Positions 9,576-21,243 of a DNA stretch of 64,000 bases are shown here, in pieces. Position numbers and translations under genes: made by a program. Numbering within the stretch: the stretch's first letter is position 1; each line of letters begins with the position of its first letter. The notes beneath the pieces are model-generated. The model was given only the letters and a program-made list of their open reading frames with translations, made no database searches and was not told the origin of the DNA. Origin of the DNA: Manis javanica (lineage: Eukaryota > Chordata > Mammalia > Pholidota > Manidae); contig NC_133167.1 of assembly GCF_040802235.1 (NCBI RefSeq), positions 1,999,001 through 2,063,000 on the forward strand, in the 5' to 3' direction.

Positions 9576-12030
9576 CCTGCAGCCAGAGCACCTCCAGGAC
9601 ACCACCGCAGGGGTCTCCCTCCTATGCGATGCCACAGCCGGTGTCAGGGATTTGGTGTCACTCTCCAAAGTGAAGTTTGTTTGCTGTTTGATCCATCCTC
9701 GTGGCCGGTTTAACTCCACAGCGAGCAGCTCACCTGTATACTCAGGTGACCAAACAGGAAGGTGCCCGTGGTGTCCTGTTGTGATCAGTGTCACCCTTTC
9801 ATCCTCAAAAGTGACCTGGTTCATTCACAAGTTCTGTGCTCACCCTCTCCGTGTTGTGTGGCACCATGTTGCAGAAATCCTTGTCCAGACGTCTGGCAAA
9901 CTTGATCCTTTTATGCACCCAAGCGTGAAGTCAGATTAGGGGCATTTGGGGTAGGGATCCAGAGGCCACAGGAAGTCTGCCTTCTTGAAGAGCACGCAGA
10001 GGCCTCGACGACTCGGGACTCAGCCTCTGCCCGCCCTGCTCTGGCTGCCGGGCTCACCTGGGTCACTGCGAGGATGCATGTCTCTTCTTCCAATATCCCG
10101 TCCCTCTCCATGTCCTGCACCCCACCGTCCCACACCAGAATTATATTTGCAAGACAGCTTGCATCCTGCACTTCCCTAGTGTAAAAGCTGCCGCGTCTCT
10201 CCGGCTGGGTGGGCAGATGCTGTGTAGTCCCAGCCTGTGTTCTGACGCCTGCTGGGCTTGGGACATACTGAGGCTGAGGACGCAGGCATGGGATGGACAG
10301 TGCAGCCTGTATCTGGGAGGGCATCAGCCCCACAGGGAAAAAGGCTTCAATACGGGGTCCATGCCTGGATGCAGGGGTGCACAGGGGCTGTGAACAAACC
10401 AGAAGTGTGGAGTCTCACCAAGCCTGGGCAAGCTCCCTGGAAGAGGGGGCACCACTGCTGGTCTTGGGAAGTGTAGGGAGTAGCTAGGTGGGGAATGCAG
10501 GAAGCCATTCCCAAAGAGGGACCAGACCGAACCCCGCTGGGTGAAAGCAGGGCATCCTGGGCACATGCAATGGTGGGGAGTGGGCTGAGGCTGGGGACCC
10601 CAACCCCCAGGGCGGGGGGAGGCCCATGCTGCTGCCTAAGAACTGGGAGCCAGCAGGAACCTGAGCTCATGCTCTCTGGCCCCGCGCCTCCAAGCAAGGT
10701 TTCCTACAAAGATCAACTTCCAAAAACATCAGAGATAAGTTAGAGGGACCCCATAGCGTAGGAACACCGCAGCCTGGGGCACAAACAGGTCCCAGAAGGG
10801 GCCTCAGCGTCACGGGAGAGCAGGAGGGCCACAGGTGTCCCGAGGAGTGCGGCACACACTGCCTGGGCCCTGAAATGGGACTCATTCCAATGCGGAGTGT
10901 GTGGAAATAAACTAAGACCCACCAAATATGTAAGAAGAGGGCCGCTGACTCAAGGCTCACTGCAGGGAGGGAGTCGGCCGCTGTCGCTCACAGTACTGCC
11001 TTCTCTGGCCGGCCCTGAGTTGGAAGCAGGGAGGAAATGGGAGATGCTGTTGGTTATTAACCCAGTCCTGGCCGTTTGGGGCTGGTTGGTACACTGTGGG
11101 TGTTTGGCCTCCTGGTTTGTTAGCAGAGGCAGTGGTCTGACTGCCCACAGGTCCGACGGCGGCAGCTGGCTTCCCGGGCCAGGCACTGGGGGAAAGGGCT
11201 GGGCTCCTGAGCGGCAGGCTGCCGGCTGTGGGCTGGAGGTTTATTTTTATGTTTGGTCAGGCCATTGTCCCTTTGTATCTCAGTCTCTCAAGTGACATGG
11301 GGGCCATTTTGGACGTGATAATCAGCATACTGGGCACCCTCACGAGGCATACCCTCGCGGTGTTCCAGCACCTGCCAGGCTGCCGTGGGCTCGGAGCAGC
11401 ACGGGGTGGAGAGCTGGTTCAGTGCTCAGTGGAGACCTCTTCTGTCTGGACCTGATGTGGCCACATACAAGCGCAGGAAGCGCGTGGACGCCCCGGGACT
11501 GTGTCCAAGGGGAGGCGTGTGCTAGGTCCTCCTGGGCCGGGGGTCCATGAGAACCGTTTTATTGAGACAGATGGTATGCAGTGGATTGAGAAATTGCCCT
11601 GGTTGGGAAAACAATAAAAAAAACTCCCAGAAAAAAATATTGAAGAGGAAAGTGCCAGATCAAGGGAAGAAGGCAAGTTTTAAGCATGTGGGAAATTGCA
11701 AACAAATAAAAAAAAACCGAAGAGGAGGAGAAGCTTGAAGTGTCCGAGTGCCAGCACCGGGGGATTTGGCCGGATGGCGGTTATGACTGCATTTCAAGTG
11801 TAAGATATGCATTGATTTATTTCTCCAGCCTTCACCAGAGTTACACCAGCAACTCCCAGGACACTAATTAAGGAGAAGAGGCGGACAGTGACTCATGCTG
11901 GCGAGAACCCAGCTGACGAAACCCTCCCAACCCTCGGAAAGTATCTGCGGTCCTCATGCGATGGGAATTGCCGTGAGCAAGGCAGCTTTGGCCTGAGGTC
12001 AGGGAGATAATGGAGACAGAGCTCTGATTA
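9576..12030. other. Unique sequence, no gene seen
   Basis: GC-rich with AT-richer stretches at 11540-11720 (A-rich runs) and 11780-11880. No repeat family is identified. Frames are short and overlapping. Confidence 0.5.
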
Positions 12031-12083
12031 ATGGGAGTGTGTGTGTGTGTGCCTGCATGCATGTGCACACACGTGCACAGGCT
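12031..12083. repeat. Degenerate TG/CA microsatellite
   Basis: A GTGTGTGTGTGTGTG run is followed by interrupted TGCATGCATGTGCACACACG. The alternating purine-pyrimidine sequence passes from TG to CA, forming a small palindrome-like centre. Confidence 0.85.
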
Positions 12084-12883
12084 GTGGGGGCGTGTTCCCA
12101 GGAAAGCTGGCAGGGACATCTCCCTCCTGGGGCCGCCCTGCCGGCAGGAGACTGATGGACCCGCTGTGTGCTCGGGGGCTCAGATTCCCGGGAGAACGGT
12201 GGAAACCGGTGTGGAGGGAATTGCTGGGCTCCCAGCTCCGCCACCACCGCGGGCTGGAAGTCCCCTCTTCCAGCTGGACCCGACTGCACAAGGCTATGCT
12301 GGTTGACCGGACTTCTGCTTGAAAGCTTGGGTGGTGGAGATAGACAGTCACTCACTCACTCCCAAAATGTGGTGGGGAAAGCAGATGAGGCAGAAAGCGT
12401 TTGACACAGAATTCAGTGAGTAAGAGCACAGGACACCCAAACGTATATTTTTCTCTCCAAGTGGCTTCAGTCCCTGTGTGGCACCATGGCTGCAGAGCTG
12501 ACGGCCACGTGGCTGGGCCACCAAGGACCCACAGCTTGGTGCTCCTTTAGGAGTCAGGATGTGAGGACCGACCTCATCCATCGTCCCGAGGTCAGAGTTG
12601 GGAGGAGGCACATTGCTTTCTGTTGTAAAGCGCACCCCACGTGCAGACATGCCAGCTAATCTCTGTATGTACGATATGTTGGTGTGCACAGAACTTGCAG
12701 CCCTCTATGTGGGTTATATAAAATGTATTATACTTGCATGGGGCAATTTGTCTTTACCCTTGATCCATGTGGAAGGGTTTGAATTCAGATAATAAACAAC
12801 TTGCTATTCAGGCAGAAGTAATATTGTCTCCAAAACTGGGATGGACCAAATGGTGGTTGAATTTGTCCCAGCTGCAGGGCGTG

Positions 12884-12884
<1 letters not shown>

Positions 12885-12928
<44 letters not shown>
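12885..12928. repeat. (TG)22 microsatellite
   Basis: An uninterrupted TG dinucleotide run of 44 bases. It is the longest pure microsatellite in the window and is likely to be length-polymorphic. Confidence 0.98.
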
Positions 12929-12929
<1 letters not shown>

Positions 12930-12954
12930 ATATGTTAAAAATTGAGGCAGGGAA

Positions 12955-13060
12955 ACATGGGGGTCAAGAGCAAGGACTCTTGGGATCTCACTTCTGCTGG
13001 TCATATAACGCCAGGCTTGCAACTTACTTTACCTGTGTGACTTCAGGTTTTCTAACCATG
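12955..13060 (+). repeat. MIR SINE (diverged)
   Basis: GGGTCAAGAGCAAGGACTCT resembles the MIR tRNA-related start ('ggttaagagcacggactct'). CAACTTACTTTACCTGTGTG ACTTCAGGTTTTCTAACC corresponds to 'cacttactagctgtgtgaccttgggcaagttacttaacc'. Confidence 0.7.
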
Positions 13061-13357
13061 GATGGAGATGGTGAGGGTGCCTGGCCTGTGGGACTGAAGA
13101 AGCCGGCACAGGCAGTGGGGAAGAAGGAGGCACGGCCTGTGGGAGGCATTCAGCCCTCGGCCCACGGCGCACTTTGAGGCTGGCTGGATGCGGCAGGCAG
13201 TGGTGTGGATGGGCTGCCATGGGCACGAGCAGCTCCGGGAACATGCCCCAAAAGCAGGCACCACCCCGCCGTGTAACCTGGCGCCGGCACGAGGAATGAC
13301 TGTCACAGCAACAAACTCTTTGTTACAAAGATGTTTTCAGTTTTTAACATACGAATA
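13061..13357. other. Unique sequence
   Basis: GC-rich to about 13300, then AT-rich. Nothing recognised. Confidence 0.5.
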
Positions 13358-13797
13358 AATTGTGATGGGTAATTTTATATGTCAACCTGACTGGGCTGAA
13401 GGAAGCCCAGAGAGCTGGTAAAACATTATTTCCAGGTGTGTCTGGGAGGGCGTTTCCTGGAGAGATCAGCTTTGGAGTTGGCGGACTGAGTAAAGAAGCC
13501 CCCCTCACCAGGGCAGATGGGCATAACGCCGCCGGCTGAGGACCCCTACAGGACCCACGGGAGGAGAGGTGAACCCTCTCCCTGCTGAGCTCAGATGCCA
13601 CCATCCTTGGTCCTTGTACCTTAGATGGGACTGATGCCACCCGCAGGCTTCCTGGTCCCCAGCTTGTGGGAGGCACATCAGCGGGCTTCCCTGGCAGCGC
13701 AGGAGTGAGCCAATTCCTGCGCCCGGCCTCCTCTCCCACATCTCTACATCCTGCTGGTTCTGTGTCTCTGAACAACCCAGGCTGACTCAGAAACACT
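13358..13797 (+). mobile_element. Solo LTR of ERVL/MaLR class
   Basis: The element starts TGTGATGGGTAATTTTATAT GTCAACCTGACTGGGCTGAAG and continues with AAAACATTATTTCCAGGTGT, a GGACTGAGTAAAG block, GTGAGCCAATTCCTG and ATCCTGCTGGTTCTGTGTCT CTGAACAACCCAGGCTGACT. This is a common mammalian LTR pattern ('ggttctgtttctctggagaaccctgactaata'). Length of about 430 bp and the TG start support an LTR. The exact subfamily is uncertain, and the AATAAA expected before the 3' end is not preserved. Confidence 0.7.
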
Positions 13798-14485
13798 GGA
13801 AATACAGGACTTTACCTGAAAAGGGGAGAGCAGCATGGTGGGAAGGATGTGAGAAGGGCCAGGGCCACTGAGCTATGGAGACAAGGACCAAGCAGGTAGA
13901 CACTTAGGAAGGCAGTGCCTGTGGACCCTGGGCCTCAAGGGGGGTCTTGGAGTAAAAGGATGATCCCCACTGCACTCCCCAAGCACCTCTGTGTCTACTT
14001 GTGTGTGTGCACTTTGCTGAAGAAACTAGATAGGAACCTTGCAGCGCACCCACACCGTTTTCCTGTTACAGCTGACAGGCATGGGATGGGGCAGAGCTGG
14101 CCATGTCCGTCTGGAAAGGGGGCAGATGCCCAACCGTGGCACACGCAGCGAGGGAGGCTGAGCCCCTTCCTTGGACTGGCAAGTGCTGGCTAGCGCGCTG
14201 GGCCAAAGGTCAATCAACTCAGCACTTTATTCAGCAGATCCTATAGGCTAAGAAGAATGTCTGGAGGATTTTGGAGGCTTTTTAAACATGAGGTATTTTA
14301 TATCTCACATAGAAAGGGGGGCGCCCCGAGCAAGGCAGTGACAGCTGAAGGTGCCCTTTTTAGGGTGCAGCTGTGATTGCACAAACTTGCCTACACCAGT
14401 CACTGCTCTTTCCAATATCACAACACGCAGGGGCCTTCTCCCTTCTTGAAATGAGAGTATCTTCTTCAAACAATTTTATTCTGAT
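13798..14485. other. Unique sequence between LTR and L1
   Basis: No gene. The part from about 14220 to 14470 is AT-richer and not assigned to a repeat. It contains a short GGGGGGCGCCCC self-complementary run at about 14318. Confidence 0.45.
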
Positions 14486-14489
14486 GCAT

Positions 14490-17400
14490 TGTGCTTGTTT
14501 TCACTTAAACTTTTTGTTTTGAGATAACTGGCCATCTGCATGCAGTTGTAAGAAATAATGCAGAGCGATCGTAATAGCTTTTATTCAGTTTCCGCCAATG
14601 GTAACATATTGCAAACTGTAGGACATTATCACCACCAAGAAATCGACGTTGATAAAGCCAACATGTGGAACAGGCCATCACCCCACCATTCCACATTGCG
14701 TCACCACGGAGACCCCTCCTGTGGTCCCTTTGTGGCTCCACCCACCCCCCTTCTGCCTCCTTTTCTCAGTCCCTCGTGACTGCTTTTCTGTTCTCCATTT
14801 CTAGAATTTTGTCATTTCAAGAATGCCAAACAGGTAGAATCATACGACATGTAATTTCTGGGGATAGGCTGTTGTCACTCAGCATGATTCCCTGGAGAGC
14901 CACGCAGGCCGCTGCACGTAGCGCTGGTCAACGCCTTTTCACTGCTGAGTATCCTGCTCTGGAACAGGGAGACCACAGATCATTCAACTCTTTACCTTTG
15001 GAAGGAAATTTGGGTTGTTTCCAGTTTGGGTTTATAGTGAATAAAGCTGCTATACACATTTGTGTATATAGGTTTTTGTGTGAGCATAAGTTTTTATTCC
15101 CTGGGATAAGTGCCCAGAGGTAAAATTCCTGGGTCATACAGCAGTTGCACGTGTAATATTTGTAGACACATACAAACCGTTTTTCCAGAGTGGCTCTATC
15201 ATTTTACATTCCCACCAGCAATGTATAAATGATGCAATTTCTCCACATCCTCACCAGCATTTGGTGTCACTGATTCGTATTTTAGCCATTATTGTAAGTG
15301 TGTAGTTATACCCATTTCGGGTTCCGTTTGCATCTCTCTATTGGCTAATGACGCTGAAGATCTTTCCTGTGCTGAGTTGCCGTCTGTACGTCCTCTCGGT
15401 TGAAGTGTCTGTTGAAATCTTTTTCCCACTTTCTGACTGAGTTGTTTGATTTTATTAACTGTTGAATTTTGAAAATTCGGTATATGTATTCTGCATTTAG
15501 TCATTTGCCAGACACACAGTTTGAAAATATTTTCTCCCAGTATTTCTTTTTTTTTCTGTCTCTTAGTATCTTTCACAGCAAAGCCATTAAATTTTGATGA
15601 CATCCAGTTCATCAATCTTTCCTGTTATAGATTATATTTTTGGTGTCAAGTCTCACAACTCTTTGCCAAGCTCTAGATCTGAAGATTTTCTCTTCCTTCT
15701 TTTCTAAAAGTTTATAGTTTTAGGTTCTGTATTTAAGTTTGTGATCCATTTTGAGTTACACTTTATTAAAAAAGATACTTAGCTTGAAGTTTGATTTTTG
15801 CCTTTTGATATCCAATTGCTTCAGCACTATTTGTTAAAAAGCCTATCTTGTCCCCATGATTTGCTTTTGCACCTTTATCAAAAATCTGTTGGGAGTATTT
15901 GTGCGGGTCGATGATTGTGTTCTCTGTTCCGTTCCGTTGATCTCTATGTCTATTCCTTTGTCAGTATCACATAAGTGTGATTACTGTAGCTATGCAGTAA
16001 GTCTTGAAATTGAGTTCTGGCTGCTTCCTTCCACTTCATTCTTTTGTAAATTGCTTTAGCTGTTGGTTACTTTGCATTCTAAAATATAAATTTTAGAATA
16101 ATTTTGTCTGTATCTACAAAAAAAAATCTTTCTGAGGTTTTGATAGGAGTTGCATTAGACCTGTGTATCAATCTGGGGAGAATTGGTATCTCTACTACGT
16201 TGTTTTCCAATCCATGAACATGGTTTGTCTCTCTACTTATATAGATGGCCTTTGATTTCTTTCACCAGAAATTGTGTAGTTTTCAGCATACAAGTCCTAC
16301 ACGTGTTTTGTTAGATTTATACCTAAGAATTTCAAGTTTTTGTGAGCGATTATAAATGGTATCACTTTTAATTTAGATGTTTACATGTTAATTGTTAGTA
16401 TTTGTAAATACAATTGATTTTTATATATTTATCTTGTATCTGGTCACCTTTTTGAACTCATTTACAAGTTCTAGGAGCTTTTTCATAGACTTCTTAGAAT
16501 TTTCTGTGTAGACTACCATGTCATCTGCAAATAGGGACAGTTTTACTTATTCTTTTCCAGTAGTACACATTTTATTTCCTTTGTCTGACTTACGGAGCTG
16601 GTTGAAATTTCCAGCTATATGTTAAATAAGAGTGGGCATCCTTGTCTCATTCCCAGTCTTAGGAAGAAAGCATTCAGTCTTTCATCATTAAGTATAATTT
16701 TAGCTGTAGGTTTTTCATAGGGTCACTTTATCAAGTTGAAGAAGTCTCTCTCTACACATATTTTTCTGAGAGTTTTATTTTTTATCATGAATGGGCATTG
16801 AATATTTTAAAATACTTTTTGTGCATCAAATGATATAGTTATTTGATTTTTCTTCCTTAGCTCTTTACTTTGATGGATTATATTAATTCCTTTCCAAATA
16901 GAGAATCAGACTTGCATGCCTAGGATATATCCCACTTGGTTGTAGTATATAATTATTTTTATATATTCATGAATTTTGTTTGCCAATATTTTGTTGAGGA
17001 TCTTTGCACTTATATTTATGAGAGATATTGGTCTATAGTTTTCTTTTTGTATTATTTTTTTCTGGTTTTGGCATCAGGGTAACACTAATTTTATAAAATG
17101 AATTGGAAAGTGTTCCCTCCTCTTCCATTTTCTGAGAAAAATTGTGTAGAATTCATGCTTACTTCTATTTAAACATTTAGTAGAATTCTTCAGTGGAACC
17201 ATCTATGCCTGAAATGTTGGAGTGTTTTTTTTTTAAGTTTCAAAATTATGAATTCAATTTCCTTAGTACTTACAGGTTATTCAAATTATTCATCTCATAT
17301 TGGGTGAGTTGTACAGATTCCTATTTCTTTGAGTAGTTGATCAAGTTCATCTAAGTTGACAAATGTATGCAGTTTTTCACAGCATTCCATTAGTATCCTT

Positions 17401-17900
17401 TAAATGTGTAAAGAGCCTGTACTGATGTTCCCTGTTTTATTATTGATATTGGTAATTTTTGTCTTCTTTTCTTTTTTCTTAGCCAGTATTGATAAAGGTT
17501 TGTCAATTTTATTAATCTTTTCAAATCTCTGTTTCATTGATTTTTCTCTATTGCTTTTATGTTTTCAATTGCATTTATTTCTATTATTATTTTCTTCCCT
17601 TTCTTCCACTGTTTGTCTCTTCTTTGTTTTGGAATTCTTTTACACTTCTTTTTATAAATTCTTCAGGTAGGCACTTAGATTATCGATTTGATGCTTTTGC
17701 TCTTTTCTAAGGTATGCATTTAGTGTTATGTTTTCCTTTCTGCATTGCCTTAGCTTTAAGTCTGTATTTTTGTTTTGTTTTGTTTTGTTCTGTTCTGTTC
17801 TGTGTTTGCTCTCTCTGTTTTTCATTTCTCTGTCATTTTTTTCCTGCCTTCTGGATTACTTGAAAATTTCATTAGATTTTATTCTTGTTTTATTCTTGCC
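14490..17900 (-). mobile_element. Long L1 LINE (L1M type), antisense, 5' part deleted
   Basis: About 3.4 kb of L1 in antisense orientation, so reading the plus strand moves from the 3' UTR into ORF2. The 3' UTR covers about 14490-14830 (the 'ttctccatttctagaattttgtcatttcaagaatg' type). The ORF2 C-terminal part includes 'tttacattcccaccagcaatgta' at about 15204. Reverse transcriptase follows: the FADD motif codons lie at 16517-16531 on the minus strand, and GTGGGCATCCTTGTCT lies at about 16633. Sequence continues in register to about 17765, then jumps to a segment resembling a more upstream L1 region (about 17800-17900), implying an internal deletion of roughly a kilobase. Many stops and frameshifts make it inactive. 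It lies 3' of the solo LTR and forms the largest AT-rich block of the window. Confidence 0.92.
17767..17803. repeat. (TTTTG)n / (TTCTG)n simple repeat
   Basis: Pentanucleotide run TTTTG x3 grading into TTCTG x3. It sits exactly at the break in L1 collinearity and may mark or have promoted the deletion there. Confidence 0.9.
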
Positions 17901-18640
17901 ATCAAAGTGACATAAATTTAGGGGGGAATAAGCATCAGGATTAGCTTGTGTTTACAACTTCTCCCAGGTGGGTTTTCCTCTGTACTCTACTCAGCACCAA
18001 GCTACCTTTCCTTGGAGTCCCCTGAGTGAGGTATGGGGAAAGCAGGGGTCCATCCGGGAGGTTTCAGATCGCGGTAGGATGAGTCTCCGCGCAGACATCC
18101 ATTTGGGAGGTCTCTGCACGTCAGAGCTGCAGTCAGTTTGCCTGGATCTTCAAATGCCCTTTGGCCACTAGCAGCTTACTTGTCTGTTTATCCCTCTGGA
18201 TCCCATTTCCCCCTTTTTTTCAGTCTGTTGATTTCTTACTATCTTGTTCGCTCTTCATTGCTTTTAAAAGGATCTTTAAATGCTTTTTCCAGAAATTTTG
18301 TTTTTTGAGTAAATTGGCTTCAGTAACTTAGTTTACCATGTTCCTGGGAGTGGAGGTTCCGAACTGTTTTTTAAAAGCCCTTCTAGATTGAGTTATTTTG
18401 GTTGCAGGAAAGAGTCATTTACATTGCCTCAAGAAAAGGATTGGCTTTACCTTCCAAGCAGAATTTGAGACAGGCTTTGGTACAGGTCGCATATTTCATG
18501 CAGTTCCCAGGGAACGAGGGAAGAGGGCGCTGGGCAGGTGAAACGAGAGAGGGAAAGCTGATCCGAGGGCATCCTGGGCATGAGGCTCAGTTCTGCTGGG
18601 GGCCCTCTAAGTGACCATGGAAAATGGGCTCCTATTGTCC
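17901..18640. other. Unassigned sequence 3' of the L1 block
   Basis: Intermediate GC. It includes a T-rich stretch (about 18200-18330) that could be further old retroelement, and a GC-richer stretch (17950-18130) that resembles no L1 part I know. No gene is seen. Confidence 0.35.
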
Positions 18641-20440
18641 ACCTGTGACAAAAGGGTAGTTATCTTCCGGCTACTGTCCAACGGCTTAAGAGTTGTCCCA
18701 GTGTGTGAACTCCCTGGCTCTGTCCCTTGAGGGTCTGCTCGGGATGGACCGGGGATATCACATGGTGAGTGGCAGGGAAGCCTTGGGCAAAGAATGAGAA
18801 ATGCCCGATGCCCCAAGGGAAATACAGTCAGGACATCACAACAGGCAGCTTATTCCTCAGTAGTAACTGGAACCCAACGATGTAATAAGAAAGGCGTGAA
18901 AAGAGGTCTGGACAAAAGTGTGTACCATGGAAGGTACCGTCTGGAAGTAGAGGGCACCAAGGGTCAGAGTGACTGCTCTGCACCTGCTGCCGGGAGGCGA
19001 GGCCCCCTGTGTCCCTGCACGGCCCCCCTCCAGCCAGCTATCTCTGTTTCCTCACATACCCTGCAGCTTTCTCTCTCCAGCCTGCTCAGGGCCCACGTGT
19101 CCGCCCCACCCCCACCCCCGCTGCGGCTCCAGATACGCATCCTTTCGGCTTCAGCTCCCACCCCACAATGAGATCAGCCTCTGTTTCCCAGTTCCCAAGA
19201 GGGCTCTGCCTGGCCCAGCTCATCTTTTTGATGCAGGCCACCCATGCCACGGGCCCGTGGCCGCTCAGCAGTTGGCTGCCATTGGGTCCAGCCCCCTTCC
19301 TGCTCCAGGGGGCCAGGGTGGGAGGGCTGGGGGTGGCTGTGCAGCAATGTGGCTGTTTACACGGAAGAGCGGTGGGCAGGAAGACACTGTTAACACAAAG
19401 GACATAAAAACTAAGGCAGGGAGTTTTCTGTGTGTTTTTGTTTTATTAATTCTTACAACTCCCAGAATGGACAGTGGGGAGGGTCCGGGTCTGTGGGGTC
19501 AGCAGGACCATCCAATGAACAGAATGTACAACTTTTTCCAACTTGATTAGCTTAGCCTTTTTTGTAAATCTGTGAATTGTTGGGTCCATTCCAACATCAT
19601 AAAGAGCCAGATTTTGTTAATCTTGGCATCAAAATGATGTGTTTTCAAAATCGGAACAAAACTAAGTCAGTAACAAATTAAAGAAGTGGCGTACTGTTTT
19701 GTGGAGTCTGTTTAAAAAATACATAAATGGAGGAAAAGCACTGCTCTGTGCTGAGTCAGCCCCACGGCCATTGGAAGGTCAAGAGCTGTTCTGATCCGAG
19801 CATGCGGTCATCTGAGGTTCAGGCACACCGCTCACCTGCGCTCACCTGTCTGGCGCCGTGCAGTCCCCGCCCTCCGGGGAGAGGGCTACAGCAATTCGCG
19901 AGTCATATGCAGGTCCAGGAAGAGCCCCAGCACAGGTTTTGGGGATCTTGACCCCCAGAGAAAGCTTATTTTTAGTGTGCCCCCCTCAGAAATGAGTGTC
20001 GTCCCCACCTGTCGGTCTGGTGGCCCTGAGTCACATGACCTAAATCAGAACATTCAAGTTCAGGAACCCAGAGGTCGGACTTAGCTTCCAACGTGCATCC
20101 AAAACTTCTTTCAGGGTCTGGGCACCGGAAGGGTGGCGGTCACACAGCCTCCAGTGATGACAACAAAAGTCTGGGTGCCCTTTGTGGCTTTCAAGGTTAC
20201 AGGCCCATAGGCTGTCACTTTAAGTTTCCCTAGAGCCTCGTAGGTTCTATTTATTTTCCACTATTCCTTCCTCAGAGATGCAGAAATGGAGAGAAAAGGT
20301 CGTTTGCTGTTGCTGTTCATTCTGCTGTGTTTTGTCAAATCCGAAAACTCCTTGTCTTTCTTCTTCCGTCAGTGGCAACAGGATGCCCGCAGACCTTCCC
20401 CTGCCCAGGGCAGGTGCGAAGGGGACCCCCGCTCACCTGG
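18641..20440. other. Unique sequence, no gene seen
   Basis: GC-rich at 18960-19350, AT-richer at 19540-19730. The 19540-19730 part is not a recognised repeat. Overlapping plus-strand frames of 125-193 codons at 18794-19550 are Pro/Ser/Leu-rich and lack domain features. Confidence 0.45.
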
Positions 20441-20655
20441 TTTCCATTTTCGTTGGTGTCATTGTAAAGGTTACCATTTGGATGTGGGCTATTAGGATGC
20501 CAATATATCAAAAAAGGTTACTTTTTTCCTCTCACAAAATTCTGCCAGCAGGACAGTTGCTAGCCAACAATGACCTAATTTCTGTTTTGGTGGTAATTTT
20601 GAGCACATATGTGTTAGGACTTTTTGCATCGTAAACAGACGTAAATCCAGCTGAA
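20441..20655. promoter_or_regulatory. AT-rich non-repetitive islet (possible conserved element)
   Basis: An islet of AT-rich, complex, non-repetitive DNA lies inside GC-rich flanks, directly upstream of a CpG cluster. It carries AAATTCTGCCAGCAGGACAG and a TGGTAATTTTGAGCACATATG segment. This composition is typical of mammalian conserved non-coding elements, but no conservation data are available to me. A plus-strand frame here (20278-20634) has hydrophobic residues by chance of the T-rich DNA. Confidence 0.2.
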
Positions 20656-20771
20656 ATGGCCACAGCAACAAGGGCCCGACCAGGGCAGGGGTTGGGACCC
20701 AGGAAGTCTGCAGTGTGGGCGCAGTGCTCTCCCCGCATTGCTGGGCCCACAAACCATTTCCAGAGACTCTG

Positions 20772-20952
20772 CGGGGGGCGCCCCTCCGCAAGACCCCACC
20801 CCCGGCGGCAACACAGACGCGGCTCCTCCGACGCTCCTGGCTGTGGCCGCGCCTGGCCGAGCCCTCCGCCTGGGGCCGGTCACAGGAGGCTCACAAGGCC
20901 TGGTCACCTGCGGGGTACACCAGGGCCGCCCACTCCGCAGGCAGACCAGCCG
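20772..20952. promoter_or_regulatory. Compact CpG cluster (mini CpG island)
   Basis: I count 18 CpG dinucleotides in 181 bases of very GC-rich sequence, including GACGCGGCTC, CCGACGCTCC and GGCCGCGCCTGGCCGAG. That is far above the surrounding DNA. It is shorter than the usual 200-500 bp threshold. There is no TATA box, but TATA-less CpG promoters are normal. It could be a promoter or orphan CpG island. Open frames across it (97-108 codons) are Arg/Pro/Ala-rich as expected from composition. Confidence 0.4.
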
Positions 20953-20955
20953 TCA

Positions 20956-21210
20956 GCTCCAGCTCTGGGAGAAACAGCATGAATTTTTAATCTAGAGACC
21001 CAGAACGAAGCTCTTCGTGGCCGTTCCAGCTGTCGGTTTTGTGTGATGTGACGTGGAATTGTTCTTCTTGTGAATCACTTCAAGGGGAGGTGCCATCGTC
21101 TTGGTGGGCCTCTCCAGGGCCCCGTAGGGACAGCCCGGGGGCCAGGCTCCCCCTGTCAGGGACACAGCCGCTCAGCTCCATCCTCTCCAGGTCTCTACAA
21201 GGGTTTGGGG
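20956..21210. other. GC-rich unique sequence beside the CpG cluster
   Basis: No repeat or gene recognised. An AT-richer portion lies at 20980-21075. Confidence 0.4.
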
Positions 21211-21243
21211 GTGTGTGTGCGCGCGCGCGCGTGCGCGCATGTG
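21211..21243. repeat. (TG)n(CG)n alternating run, Z-DNA prone
   Basis: GTGTGTGTGCGCGCGCGCGC is followed by GTGCGCGCATGTG. A pure CG alternation of this length is rare in mammalian DNA because of CpG decay. Alternating purine-pyrimidine with a CG core is the classic left-handed Z-DNA-forming sequence. Confidence 0.9.

Noticed and set aside
8973-9824. 283-codon minus-strand open frame, the longest in the window
   Set aside because: It crosses a perfect tandem duplication and a CpG-enriched patch. It is Gly/Pro/Ser/Gln/Arg-rich in its middle, has overlapping frames on both strands, and I recognise no domain. It is most likely a chance frame in GC-rich DNA.
17404-17910. Hydrophobic plus-strand frames resembling membrane proteins
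   Set aside because: They are antisense translations of T-rich L1 ORF2 DNA. Phe/Leu/Ser-rich hydrophobicity is an artefact of composition.
20278-20634. 118-codon plus frame with a hydrophobic C-terminal part
   Set aside because: Hydrophobicity comes from T-rich sequence in a non-repetitive islet. No initiation context or homologue is recognised.
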